This document shows, one piece after another, positions 25,190 through 34,770 of a DNA stretch of 64,000 nt. A model generated the notes under the pieces. It saw nothing but the letters and a program-made list of their open reading frames with translations, ran no database searches and was not told the DNA's origin. Position numbers and translations under genes: made by a program. How positions within the stretch are numbered: the stretch's first letter is position 1; each line of letters opens with the position of its first letter. The stretch is from Aquimarina sp. Aq107 (GTDB taxonomy: Bacteria > Bacteroidota > Bacteroidia > Flavobacteriales > Flavobacteriaceae): assembly GCF_943733665.1 (NCBI RefSeq), contig NZ_OX030782.1:5380501-5444500 (forward strand), given 5' to 3'.

Positions 25190-27976
25190 ATGTGTCGTAT
25201 TTCTATTATATTTTACTTTTTAGTTGTTTCGGGTTTTTCCCAGTCTATAAGCGATAAAACACTTCCTAAAATAACGCACTATGATACTAAGAATATGGGT
25301 TTTAATGCTCAATCTTGGGATGTTAAACAGGATGAAAATGGTTTAGTTTATATAGCTAATGGGAATGAAGTGTTGGTGTTTGATGGAACCGATTGGACAT
25401 CAGTAGCTACAAATCCTGAAATGGTAAATAGAAGTTTATTTGTTAAGAATAAAGACACTATTTATTTTGGTGCAGATGGACATCATGGTATGTTAATTAA
25501 TAATGGTTATGAAGATTATAAGATTCAACCATTAAGAAATAACAAAAAAGATGTTGCTGCAGATATTGAAGAGTATTGGAGAACTCATTTCATTAATAAA
25601 GAGATTGTTTTTCAAACTTTCAGGAATTTGTATGTTAATCAAGGGAATATTATTACGAAAATCCCAGCTCCATATCGATTTAAGTGGAGTTACAATATAG
25701 ATAATCAGATATATGTTAATGATCTTAAATATGGTATTTTTCGGTTAGAAGAAACCAATTTGATTCCTGTAGTAAGTGATCCTGATATAAATGAGAATAT
25801 TATAGGAGTTACAAAGGTTAATCAAGATTTAATTATTATAACAGATACAAAGGGACTTTTTAAACTTCAGGGAGATCAATTGATACCTATTAGTTTTTCT
25901 GATTCTAATGATATTCAAAAAGCTCAGATATTTTCTTTTCTTAAACTTAAGGATAATAGAATTGCATTGGGAACGGTTTCTAACGGACTGTATTTGTTAG
26001 ATTTAAATTCTGGAGAAACTCACAACATTAATAAAAGAAATGGGTTGCAAAACAACACAATTCTTTCTATTTACCAGGATTATGAAGATAATCTTTGGTT
26101 AGCCTTAGATTATGGAGTGGATTATGTAGAGTTAAATTCTCCACTTACGTATTACTACGATTATTATGGAGAGCTTGGGACTACGTATGCCGTGGTAAAA
26201 GAGGGAGGATTGTCTTATCTAGGAACTAATCAAGGTTTGTATGTTGGAAATAAGATAAGTTCTAATACTAACGATGAACTGGAATTGTTACTTAATGGCC
26301 AAGTTTGGAATATAGAAAAGGTTGATGATAAAATATATGTAGGTCATGACAAAGGTGCTTATTCGTTAGAAGGGAAGGTTCTGACAAGAATGGGAGAAGA
26401 TTTAGGAGCATGGAATTTTAGAAAATTTAAGATTTCGGGACAAGAAGAAGTCTTAATATCTGGAAATTATAACGGAGTTTCTTTGTATCAAAAAAAAGAT
26501 GGAGAATGGGAAGGTTATAAATTAGCTGGATTCGAAAAGTCAGGGCGTTATCTAGAAGTAGATGAAAACAATAATATCTGGGTAGCATTAGGAAGTAATG
26601 GTGTTTTCAAGTTTAGTTTGGATTATGAAAATAAGCAATTAAAAAAGCTTGGTTTTTATCCCATAAATGATTTTGATGGAAATAGATTATCACTTTCTAA
26701 AGTAGAAAATAAGATTGTAATTACATCTAATTTTTATTCTTATACTTATTCAGAAAACACTAATAACTTCAAGAAATCCGAGATAGGAGTTGATAGAGGA
26801 TATGCACCTCGTATTTATAAAAAAGGAGATGAAATTTGGTATTTAGATAATGATAAAGTCGTTGTAGAGGATTCGCAGGGATTAACGGTGCTCCACGAAT
26901 TAGAAGATCAACTTGTTCCAGATGTAGTTAATGTTTTTTCCTTAAGTAATGCTCATAAGGTTATACCTGTGTTTAATGGTTTTGCCATGTATTCTAAGAA
27001 TAAAAAAACGATTAAAGAGGGTATTAAAAGTGAAATTTTAATCAGAAATTTTGTTTCTGTTAATAGTGGTAAGTCATATAATTTTGATGATAAAATACCC
27101 TTTTCTGATAATGATCTTAAAATTAATTATGCATTACCTATTTATGGTCAAGAAATCGAATATCAAACTCGTTTAAATGATAACGAATGGAGTGAAAATA
27201 CCACTGCAACTGAAAAAACACTGTTTAACCTTAAAGAAGGAGATTACACTTTTAAAATTAGAGCTAAATATAATGGAGACTATAGAGAGAGTAATTTTAG
27301 TTTCACCATAAAGCCACCTATTTATAGAACAAATTGGGCATATCTGTTATATCTATTGTTGTTTTTATTACTAGTTATTTCGGTTATAGGAATTAATCGA
27401 TATAAAATGAAAAAACAAGAGCGAATTCTGTTAGAAGAAAAAGCCAGAAAACTTAAAAAACAAGAAGAAGAACATCGCGCTCAGAAATTAGAACAAGAAC
27501 ATAAGATTATTGAATTGAATAATTCTAAACTTCAAGATGAGATAAAAGCTAAGAGCAGAGAGTTAACTCAAATAGCATATGTTAACCTTAATAAAAATAA
27601 AATTTTAAAGAAAATAAAAGACAAAATTGTTAAGGTACAAAATGCTTCTGATCAAAAACTTCCAACCAATAGCTATAATGAATTGGTTAGGCTAGTGGAC
27701 TATTACATTACAGATAAAGAAAGTAAGCTGTTCGAGATTAATTTTGATAAATCACATCAAGAATTTTACGAAAAACTTTCGAAAAATTACCCTAATCTTA
27801 CTTCCAAGGATTTAAGGTTATGTGCATACTTAAAAATGAACCTTTCTTCAAAAGAAATTGCACCGTTATTAGGAATTAGTTCACAAAGTGTCGATGTAAG
27901 CAGGCATAGATTAAGAAAAAAGCTTAATTTAGGCTCCAAAGATAATTTGACTAATATCCTTATAAGTCTTAAGTAA
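25190..27976 (+). CDS. membrane propeller / Y_Y_Y / LuxR-type regulator
   Basis: 928 residues. Signal peptide (to about 18, ending SGFSQ), then a large beta-propeller with repeats such as NNTILSIYQDYEDNLWLALDYGV and LYVGNKI. A Y_Y_Y-type domain precedes one membrane helix (about 713-735, WAYLLYLLLFLLLVISVIG). A long coiled coil (KKQEEEHRAQKLEQEHKI) and a C-terminal LuxR-type helix-turn-helix (about 869-928, LTSKDLRLCAYLKMNLSSK and EIAPLLGISSQSVDVSRHRL) follow. These one-piece periplasmic-sensor regulators commonly control polysaccharide-utilisation genes in Bacteroidetes. It lies between the GH3 pair and a LacI gene, so it probably senses a glucan product. Confidence 0.9.
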   Translation: MCRISIIFYFLVVSGFSQSISDKTLPKITHYDTKNMGFNAQSWDVKQDENGLVYIANGNEVLVFDGTDWTSVATNPEMVNRSLFVKNKDTIYFGADGHHGMLINNGYEDYKIQPLRNNKKDVAADIEEYWRTHFINKEIVFQTFRNLYVNQGNIITKIPAPYRFKWSYNIDNQIYVNDLKYGIFRLEETNLIPVVSDPDINENIIGVTKVNQDLIIITDTKGLFKLQGDQLIPISFSDSNDIQKAQIFSFLKLKDNRIALGTVSNGLYLLDLNSGETHNINKRNGLQNNTILSIYQDYEDNLWLALDYGVDYVELNSPLTYYYDYYGELGTTYAVVKEGGLSYLGTNQGLYVGNKISSNTNDELELLLNGQVWNIEKVDDKIYVGHDKGAYSLEGKVLTRMGEDLGAWNFRKFKISGQEEVLISGNYNGVSLYQKKDGEWEGYKLAGFEKSGRYLEVDENNNIWVALGSNGVFKFSLDYENKQLKKLGFYPINDFDGNRLSLSKVENKIVITSNFYSYTYSENTNNFKKSEIGVDRGYAPRIYKKGDEIWYLDNDKVVVEDSQGLTVLHELEDQLVPDVVNVFSLSNAHKVIPVFNGFAMYSKNKKTIKEGIKSEILIRNFVSVNSGKSYNFDDKIPFSDNDLKINYALPIYGQEIEYQTRLNDNEWSENTTATEKTLFNLKEGDYTFKIRAKYNGDYRESNFSFTIKPPIYRTNWAYLLYLLLFLLLVISVIGINRYKMKKQERILLEEKARKLKKQEEEHRAQKLEQEHKIIELNNSKLQDEIKAKSRELTQIAYVNLNKNKILKKIKDKIVKVQNASDQKLPTNSYNELVRLVDYYITDKESKLFEINFDKSHQEFYEKLSKNYPNLTSKDLRLCAYLKMNLSSKEIAPLLGISSQSVDVSRHRLRKKLNLGSKDNLTNILISLK

Positions 27977-27997
27977 GGATTTCTAATCATTAAGGTC

Positions 27998-29011
27998 ATG
28001 AGAAAAAAGGTTACCCTAAAACAGCTGGCAAAGGAATTGAATTTGTCTATTTCTACAGTATCTAAGTCATTAAAAAATGATTCAGAAATAAGTCAGAAAA
28101 CCATCAATAGAGTTCATGAACTTGCTAATTTTTATAATTATAAGCCTAATGCGCTGGCAGTAAGCCTAAAAAGTAATAAAACCAATACAATAGGTGTTCT
28201 GTTGCCAGAGATTCTTAATCATTTCTATGCTAAGGTGTTATTTGGTATTGAACAGGAGGCGTCTAAAAATGGATATAAAATAGTTACCTGCATAACTAAT
28301 GAATCTTATGAAAAAGAGGTTGAATATGTAGAAATGCTTAATTATAGTAGTGTTGATGGCTTTATCTTAGCGTTAAGTAAGGAGACGCAAATGCTTAATA
28401 AATTTGATCATTTCAAAGATTTGAAAAGAGATAATGTACCATTAATCATGTTTGATCGGGTAAGTGGTGAAGTGGATTGTGATAAAGTGATTGTTGATGA
28501 TAAGCATGCATCAAAAACTGCGATTAAACATTTGATAAAAACAGGATGTAAAAATATAGCCGTAATATCAACTATTTTTGATCTTAGTGTTGGTAGACTA
28601 AGGTTAGAAGGTGCTCGAGAAGAAGTTTCGGCAAATGATGGAGTTACTTTAATAGAGCTGCCAGTAAAAAATATTGAAACAGAAGAGAAAGAGATAGAAT
28701 CTTTTATTAAAAATAATAAAATAGATGCAGTACTTGGATTGGATGAGACTGCTGCTGCCGTTGCAATAAATATGTCCAATAAGTTAGGGTATAAGATACC
28801 GGATGAAATCTCTGTAATTGGTTTTACAGATGGTATATTGTCTAAGCATTCATATCCTAAATTAACTACAGTTTCTCAACACGCTGAAGAGTTAGGGACA
28901 AAAGCAGCAAAAATGCTGCTTGATAGAATATCAGACACCTCAGAAAATAATTATAAATCCAATACAGAGATTGTTAATACCTCATTAATACTTAGGGACT
29001 CCACCAATTAG
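27998..29011 (+). CDS. LacI-family transcriptional regulator 1
   Basis: 337 residues. The N-terminal HTH (TLKQLAKELNLSISTVSKSL, then KNDSEISQKTINRVHELA) and hinge NALAVSLKSNKTNTIGVLLPEI are those of LacI/GalR. The sugar-binding domain has FYAKVLFGIEQEASKNGY, VPLIMFDRV, VDDKHASKTAIKHLI and ISVIGFTDG. It follows the propeller regulator by 21 bases and converges on the GH65 gene with only 2 bases between stops. Targets probably include the GH3 genes, but I find no site that I can assign to it. Confidence 0.92.
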   Translation: MRKKVTLKQLAKELNLSISTVSKSLKNDSEISQKTINRVHELANFYNYKPNALAVSLKSNKTNTIGVLLPEILNHFYAKVLFGIEQEASKNGYKIVTCITNESYEKEVEYVEMLNYSSVDGFILALSKETQMLNKFDHFKDLKRDNVPLIMFDRVSGEVDCDKVIVDDKHASKTAIKHLIKTGCKNIAVISTIFDLSVGRLRLEGAREEVSANDGVTLIELPVKNIETEEKEIESFIKNNKIDAVLGLDETAAAVAINMSNKLGYKIPDEISVIGFTDGILSKHSYPKLTTVSQHAEELGTKAAKMLLDRISDTSENNYKSNTEIVNTSLILRDSTN

Positions 29012-29013
29012 TG

Positions 29014-31065
29014 TTACTCAATTATAAATGTTTTCTTTTCTGGGCCAACTCCAGTAATAGTTAATTTTTTCCAAGCAGATGGTAATATTGGTTTTTTTTG
29101 GATAATTCCGTTATCTGTAAGATGAAGTCCTCCGAAACCGAAAATAACAGTTTGTAACATTCCTCCCGCTCCAGTTGCAAAATATGGATTGTTACTTGTA
29201 GCAGCTTCTGCTAATGCTCCAAAAGGAGGTCTTTTATTTGGTTCATAACTTCTTTTAAAAAGTCTGAACGCATTTTCTGCATCGCCTAAACGAGCATAAA
29301 TAACAGCAAATACACTTTGAGCCATTGCAGGTCCTTCTTCTGCAAGTTTAGGTTCGTAATATGATAAATCTTTTAAAATTGTTTCCTTATCAGTAACGAT
29401 GTCAAGAGGATACGATAAAAGATTAACATCTGCTTGTTTTATTCTATCTCCCGAATATGTGCTGTGTTCCTTGGTGGTTCCATCTTTAAACTTATGAATG
29501 ATAATTTTATCTGCTACTTTATTCCAAGTTTTATTTGGAGTAACACCTATTTCAGTGGCTGCAAGCGAAGCATATTGTAGACAAGTAATTGCGGATCCAT
29601 TGGTAAATGCATTGTCATCTACATTTGGGGCAAATTCGTTGGCGCCTACTACATTTTTGATAGAATAAGATCCATCAGAGTTTTTAGTTGATCTACTTAC
29701 CCAGTAATCAGCTACTTCTTTTAATAAAGGATATCCTCGTTCTTTAAGCCATTTTTTATCTTTAGTTACTCGATAATAGTTCCAGAAGGCAATACCTACA
29801 TCCGCCGTAATATGATGTTCAAAAGTTCCTGTTAATGCCCAAGCAGGAGTTGCTTCTTCTCCAGTATCATCACTTTCCCAAGGAAACATTGCTCCTTTGT
29901 ATCCAAAATTAATTGCTTTTCTTTTTGCTACATCCAATCTATCGGACCTGTAATTTACTAGAGAACGAGCAATGTCCTGATTTAATACTAATAATGGTGG
30001 ATACATCCATAATTCGGTATCCCAGAAAATATGGCCGTTATACCCTTGCGAACTTAACCCCATTGGTGCGATACTAAGGTTAGAATCACCTCTGGAGAAT
30101 GCATATAAATGATACAAAGCTAACCTTACATCTAACTGAGACTGTAGATCTCCATCTATTATAATATCCCCTTTCCATAGGTCTTTCCATAAACTTTTGT
30201 GCTGATCTAATAGATCTTTTTGAGGTGTTAGTAGATTGAAGATCACAAAACGTTCGCTTTCATTTTGAGGATCAAAAAAATCTTGAGTTGAACATTGAGC
30301 GGCAGTCCAAGCAAATTTATACTGTTTTCCTTTAGTAATTTTTTTTTGAAAAGATAATCGATTATCATATTCCGAGATTTTAGTATGAGTCAATTCGGGA
30401 CGCTGATCTTCTCTCCCAGAATTGACGTTATGCCATACAAAAGTAGCAGAGGTTCCGACAGTATGTTTACCTAATCTACTTTTGGCAACTGTTTGAAGAA
30501 TTGGCATTGTTGTTTCAGCATCTTTTAATATTCTAAAGGTACTCAATGGAGTTTGATACTCTTTTGGTGTATTTATTTTGCCTACCACCTTAATGTCGAT
30601 ATTTTTTAAGGCTTTTATTTCGAAATCAATATATCCAGAGTAAGGGACATTTCTAAGAGCATATATGGTGTATGATACTTCTGCAATAGAATTATAATTA
30701 AACGAAGTTGTGAAGCTTGCTTCTTTCATATTTAGCGTCTGTTTCCAGCCACTAATATTATCGTTGTTCAATTTGGTGTTGTTTATGTATAGATCAAGGT
30801 TCCCGAAGTTCATTCCAGAAAGTATTCTGCTAACTCCAAGTGGAGATTCTTTGTCATAAACGTTGTTGAGAATAATCCTATCTATCTCTAATATATTAGA
30901 AGAAGGGAGAATTCCAATTCTCCCATTAGCTGTTACAATGCCAGTGTAATTTGCGTTTTCCTTGGTGGTTAATGTCCATCCCTCTTTTTGCGCATTAATA
31001 GGGTTAATAATAAAAAGAAGTAATAAAATTAAAATAAGTGAGTTCGATGAATTCTTAAACTGCAT
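29014..31065 (-). CDS. exported GH65 alpha-glucoside hydrolase (kojibiose-hydrolase-like)
   Basis: 683 residues with signal peptide (ends NPINAQ). The GH65 (alpha/alpha)6 barrel has GHIFWDTELWMYPPLL, then GAMFPWESDDTGEEATPAW and the catalytic-acid loop GANEFAPNVDDNAFTN with Glu477, and a final GGLHLTDNG end sheet. Phosphorylases of this family are cytoplasmic; an exported form fits the hydrolases, like acid trehalase and the flavobacterial kojibiose hydrolase. It should release glucose from an alpha-linked disaccharide in the periplasm; the linkage is not proved. A palindromic LacI operator lies 97 bases upstream, and its regulator gene is upstream on the same strand. Confidence 0.88.
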   Translation of the reverse strand: MQFKNSSNSLILILLLLFIINPINAQKEGWTLTTKENANYTGIVTANGRIGILPSSNILEIDRIILNNVYDKESPLGVSRILSGMNFGNLDLYINNTKLNNDNISGWKQTLNMKEASFTTSFNYNSIAEVSYTIYALRNVPYSGYIDFEIKALKNIDIKVVGKINTPKEYQTPLSTFRILKDAETTMPILQTVAKSRLGKHTVGTSATFVWHNVNSGREDQRPELTHTKISEYDNRLSFQKKITKGKQYKFAWTAAQCSTQDFFDPQNESERFVIFNLLTPQKDLLDQHKSLWKDLWKGDIIIDGDLQSQLDVRLALYHLYAFSRGDSNLSIAPMGLSSQGYNGHIFWDTELWMYPPLLVLNQDIARSLVNYRSDRLDVAKRKAINFGYKGAMFPWESDDTGEEATPAWALTGTFEHHITADVGIAFWNYYRVTKDKKWLKERGYPLLKEVADYWVSRSTKNSDGSYSIKNVVGANEFAPNVDDNAFTNGSAITCLQYASLAATEIGVTPNKTWNKVADKIIIHKFKDGTTKEHSTYSGDRIKQADVNLLSYPLDIVTDKETILKDLSYYEPKLAEEGPAMAQSVFAVIYARLGDAENAFRLFKRSYEPNKRPPFGALAEAATSNNPYFATGAGGMLQTVIFGFGGLHLTDNGIIQKKPILPSAWKKLTITGVGPEKKTFIIE

Positions 31066-31081
31066 AATGCGATGATTTTAA

Positions 31082-31127
31082 TAAATTGAGTTATAAGCGT
31101 TTTATAATAAATGGTTTACTCAATTTA
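31082..31127. repeat. inverted repeat in the GH65 leader
   Basis: TAAATTGAGT (31082-31091) and ACTCAATTTA (31118-31127), 10-bp arms 26 bases apart, immediately upstream of the GH65 start. It may be a regulator site or a leader hairpin; nothing more can be said. Confidence 0.4.
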
Positions 31128-31161
31128 CTAAAGAAGATTTAAAAATTAAGATCAGATGTTT

Positions 31162-31197
31162 AAATACAATAATACAACCGCTTGTATTATTGTATTT
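31162..31197. promoter_or_regulatory. LacI operator upstream of the GH65 gene
   Basis: Inverted repeat with perfect 16-bp arms (31162-31177, 31182-31197) around CCGC. Its inner 18 bases (31171-31188), AATACAACCGCTTGTATT, match the palindrome at 32349-32366 in front of LacI 2 at 16 of 18 positions, with the central CG typical of LacI operators. The long arms could also fold as a hairpin after the LacI 2 gene. Confidence 0.7.
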
Positions 31198-31261
31198 TTT
31201 GAAAAACAGAAGATTTGTTTAAAATTCATCAATACTTTTAGTAGATTACTTTACTAGTTTT

Positions 31262-32293
31262 TTAGGTGCTTTCTCGCTCTGTTAATTTTGTTTCTAACTT
31301 AATTATTATTTTTTTATGATCGATGTCATCGGGTTCATTAAGTTGTTTGATTAAGAGTTCTGCTGCTTTTTGCCCCATTTCAAAACTAGGTTGAGATACA
31401 CAGGTTAAAGTAGGAACAAATACTTCTCCTGGACCTAGATCACCAAAGCCGATCACTGCAACTTCATCCGGTATTTTTTTTCCAATCTTTAATAATGTCT
31501 TCATTGTTAAGAGCCCGTAGTTATCTGTGCAAGCAAAAACAGCATCTGGAGAGATTTTTAGACTACTAAAAAAATCAAGAATTTCTTTGTCTTCAAATTC
31601 CCTATCCAACGAATTACAATGTAATACTAATTCATCATATAATGGGATGTTGTAATTTTCCAATGCTGAAATATATCCTTTATATCTATCCTGAAATACT
31701 TTCTTTTGTTTAATACCTCCGATAAACGCAATTTTCTTGTTTCCTTTTTTGATAAGAAATTCTACAGCTTCATAAGAAGCTTTTTCATCATTTATCAAAA
31801 CATGATCAGCTCCTGAGACTTCTTCTCTTATATTGTCAAATAATACAATTGGCATTCCTTTGTTAATCAGATCATTTAAATGTGCAACGTTTTCTGTTTC
31901 ATGAGTTGGAGATAGAATAATCCCATCAACAAGACCTCTTTCAAATGAAATCAAGTTTTCTTTTTCGAATTTATAAGAATTTCTAGAAGAACTAATTAAT
32001 ATTTTATAATTATGATTTCTTGCATATTGATCAATTCCTCTACATACCTCAATAAAGAAGGGTTCGTCATATCTAGGAATTAGAACACCTATAATATTAG
32101 TTTTTCCAGAACTAAGACTTTTAGCAATTTGGTTGGGCATATATCCCATAACCTTTGCCATTTTAAACACTTTTTCTTGAGTACTTTTCTTTACCCTAGG
32201 ATTTTGATCTAATGCACGTGATACAGTTGCAATAGAAATATTAAGTCTTCTTGCGATATCTTCAAGTTTTACTCTTCTTTTTTTAAAACCCAT
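31262..32293 (-). CDS. LacI-family transcriptional regulator 2
   Basis: 343 residues. HTH RRVKLEDIARRLNISIATVS (about residues 6-25) with RALDQNPRVKKSTQEKVFKM, hinge PNQIAKSLSSGKTNIIGVLI, and a sugar-binding domain with PFFIEVCRGIDQYARNHNYK, PIVLFDNI and VAVIGFGDLGPGE. The palindrome AATACAAACGTTTGTATT lies 56 bases before its start and a close copy precedes the downstream GH65 gene, so it very probably represses itself and GH65. The divergent GH13 gene is another possible target. Its inducer would be an alpha-glucoside. Confidence 0.93.
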   Translation of the reverse strand: MGFKKRRVKLEDIARRLNISIATVSRALDQNPRVKKSTQEKVFKMAKVMGYMPNQIAKSLSSGKTNIIGVLIPRYDEPFFIEVCRGIDQYARNHNYKILISSSRNSYKFEKENLISFERGLVDGIILSPTHETENVAHLNDLINKGMPIVLFDNIREEVSGADHVLINDEKASYEAVEFLIKKGNKKIAFIGGIKQKKVFQDRYKGYISALENYNIPLYDELVLHCNSLDREFEDKEILDFFSSLKISPDAVFACTDNYGLLTMKTLLKIGKKIPDEVAVIGFGDLGPGEVFVPTLTCVSQPSFEMGQKAAELLIKQLNEPDDIDHKKIIIKLETKLTEREST

Positions 32294-32348
32294 TAAAATT
32301 AGTATTAAAAAATTATCAATAAATCTTTAATTTGACTAAAAAAACAAT

Positions 32349-32366
32349 AATACAAACGTTTGTATT
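32349..32366. promoter_or_regulatory. LacI operator upstream of LacI 2
   Basis: AATACAAACGTTTGTATT, a perfect 18-bp palindrome with central CG, 56 bases before the LacI 2 start codon. A near-identical site precedes the GH65 gene (31171-31188). Confidence 0.8.
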
Positions 32367-32800
32367 GTATTAATAGAAGATTTATTTCTCTTGGGTGTTA
32401 TTTGTTATGTAAATTGTAATAACGTTAAGCTTATAATCAATAGATGCGTTTAGATCTATTCAATAATAAGGTTATACTAAACTTTTCCCCCAAAATAAAG
32501 TGTTCAGACTTTTATGTGCGAACTACTTATGCTAATTTATAATAAATAATATTAAGGCGTACGTTTTTTAAGAAATTGAAATGTAGTTTGATAAGATGAT
32601 TATGAGTAGTTTTCTTAGGATTGTATAGAAAATTATTAAGTATATGTCTATATAAAATCTATACTTAATCGATAGCTTTCTTTATTTTTTGTTTTTGTAG
32701 AGACATTATTTTTTTTATTTAAAACATTGATAAAGAACATGTTGAGTTGTTTTTGGCCTTGATTTTTATCCATTGTATAGGTAATGTAAAGATTTGGATG

Positions 32801-32834
32801 TTTGAAATTCTATACGAATAATGTTGTAGTTTTG
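32801..32834 (+). promoter_or_regulatory. possible promoter of the GH13 gene
   Basis: TTTG (32801-32804), a 22-base spacer and TAGTTTTG (32827-32834). It fits the Bacteroidetes consensus but would leave a leader of about 155 bases. Confidence 0.35.
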
Positions 32835-32995
32835 GTAATCAAATGGTTTAATAAATATGAATATCGATATTTTTTAACTGTTTTTTTGTTGAATCTATTA
32901 ATACGTTGTTTTTTCGACGACTTTTAGAGTATGAATTTCTAAATCCTTTATCGTAAGTAAGAGTAAAGATTGTTTAAAAATTAAAAGAATATTAA

Positions 32996-34681
32996 GTGAA
33001 GCTTACTTGGTTTAGAAAAGGAACAATTTATCAAATATACCCGCGTAGTTTTAATGATAGTAACAACGATGGTATTGGAGATCTTAAAGGTATAATAGAA
33101 AAATTAGATTATATAAAGAGTTTACAAGTTGATATTATTTGGTTGAGTCCAATTTTCAGTTCGCCAAATGATGATAACGGATATGATATTAGTGATTATT
33201 GCTCTATTATGCCTGAGTTTGGAACAATGGATGATTTCGATGAGTTATTGAAAGAAACCCATAATAGAGGGATGAGATTGATATTGGATCTTGTAGCAAA
33301 TCATTGTTCAGATGAACATAGATGGTTCGAAGAGGCTAAGAAATCAAAGGATAATCCATACAGAGATTATTTTCATTGGAAAAAACCTGGTTTAGACGGG
33401 GAAGTTCCAAATAACTGGAAATCCTTTTTTGGAGGAAGTGCTTGGGAGTTAGATGAAGCCTCTGGGGAATACTATTTACATCTATTTACAAAAAAACAAC
33501 CAGACCTTAATTGGGAAAACCCAAAGGTGCGAGAAGAGATTTATAATGCAATGCGATTTTGGTTGGATAAAGGGGTAGATGGTTTTAGAATGGATGTTAT
33601 TCCTTTAATTTCAAAACCTGTGGGGTATCCTGATGCACCTGATTTTGGATTCAGAAAAATTATTGAAGAGGTCTATGCAAATGGTCCTACCGTTCATAGA
33701 TATTTAAAGGAGATGAACGAAGAAGTAATAAGTAAATATGATGCATTCTCGTTAGCAGAAGGAGTTGGAATTGATGATAGTAAAGTTGGGCTTTATGTTA
33801 ATGAGGATAGGAAGGAATTAGATATGTTGTATCATTTTGACATTTTAGAATGTACGATCATTAATGGAAAATTTGAAGAAGTTTCTCCGTTTAATTTGGT
33901 TCGAATAAAGCAAATCTTTAAGAAATGGAGAGATGCTGTTCATCAAACTGGTTGGATTGCTAATGCTATGGGTAATCATGATTTTGCAAGAATGGTATCA
34001 AGGTTTGGAGACGATACGAAATATCATTCAGAGTCTGCAAAAATGTTGATAACAATGTTGTCTACACAAAATGGAACTCTGAATATTTATCAAGGTGATG
34101 AAATAGGTATGACCAATATATCCTTAAGTAATATCGATCAAGTAAGAGATGTACAGTCTTTAAATTTTTATAATGAGAATCAATTGACAAAGAGGTATTC
34201 AGAAGATGTAGCTCTGCAAATGATTAATAAAGAAGGTAGGGATAATGCAAGAACCCCGGTACAATGGAGTGATGAAATAAATGGAGGATTTTCTTTAAAT
34301 GAACCATGGCTTAAGTCAAATCCTAATTATAAAGATATAAATGTTAAAAGTCAAGATGATGATTCTACTTCGATATTAAATTTTTATAGAAATTTATTAA
34401 AAACAAGAAAGAAACATGATGTATTCGTATTTGGTGATTTTGAAGAAGTAGAATTTGATAATCCTAATTTGTATATCTACAAAAAGACATTTGGAGAAGA
34501 GGAAATAATGGTGTTACTAAATTTTAGTAGTTCTGAAGAATCTTATTTTTATAAAAATGGAAGTAGTATTGGTAATGGTTCTAAGGTTCTTATTAATAAT
34601 TATGAGGATATACTAATAGAGGATAAAAGTATTCTTTTAAAACCATATCAAGGAGTGATATTGGATTTAGGACGAAATTAA
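32996..34681 (+). CDS. GH13 alpha-glucosidase (oligo-1,6-glucosidase type)
   Basis: 561 residues from GTG 32996, no signal peptide, so cytoplasmic. The GH13 regions are DGIGDLKGIIEKLDYI, LDLVANHCSDEHRWF, GFRMDVIPLISK (nucleophile Asp200), DAFSLAEGVGIDDS (acid/base Glu255) and GNHDFARMVSRFG (Asp329). The QPDLNWENPKVREEI segment and overall length are those of the GH13_23/31 group (oligo-1,6-glucosidase, alpha-glucosidase). It would hydrolyse short alpha-glucosides imported through the adjacent SusC/D pair. No sugar permease is encoded next to it. Confidence 0.93.
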   Translation: MKLTWFRKGTIYQIYPRSFNDSNNDGIGDLKGIIEKLDYIKSLQVDIIWLSPIFSSPNDDNGYDISDYCSIMPEFGTMDDFDELLKETHNRGMRLILDLVANHCSDEHRWFEEAKKSKDNPYRDYFHWKKPGLDGEVPNNWKSFFGGSAWELDEASGEYYLHLFTKKQPDLNWENPKVREEIYNAMRFWLDKGVDGFRMDVIPLISKPVGYPDAPDFGFRKIIEEVYANGPTVHRYLKEMNEEVISKYDAFSLAEGVGIDDSKVGLYVNEDRKELDMLYHFDILECTIINGKFEEVSPFNLVRIKQIFKKWRDAVHQTGWIANAMGNHDFARMVSRFGDDTKYHSESAKMLITMLSTQNGTLNIYQGDEIGMTNISLSNIDQVRDVQSLNFYNENQLTKRYSEDVALQMINKEGRDNARTPVQWSDEINGGFSLNEPWLKSNPNYKDINVKSQDDDSTSILNFYRNLLKTRKKHDVFVFGDFEEVEFDNPNLYIYKKTFGEEEIMVLLNFSSSEESYFYKNGSSIGNGSKVLINNYEDILIEDKSILLKPYQGVILDLGRN

Positions 34682-34735
34682 CGTATAGCAAATATGAATC
34701 GAGTAGAAAGTGAAATTAGTTTTTGTTTGTTAGCG

Positions 34736-34762
34736 AAGGAGTTTTTCTGATAGAAATTCCTT
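34736..34762 (+). terminator. possible terminator of the GH13 gene
   Basis: Imperfect hairpin AAGGA...TTCCTT with a two-base bulge and a GAT loop, 54 bases past the stop. No strong T-run follows, so support is weak. Confidence 0.35.
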
Positions 34763-34770
34763 TATAAGAG

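Larger units (their letters stand above)
32294..32995. other. 702-base divergent gap
   Basis: Very AT-rich region between LacI 2 and the GH13 gene. Besides the LacI operator (32349-32366) and a probable GH13 promoter (32801-32834) I see no gene, RNA or repeat in it. The stretch 32400-32790 is unexplained. Confidence 0.6.
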
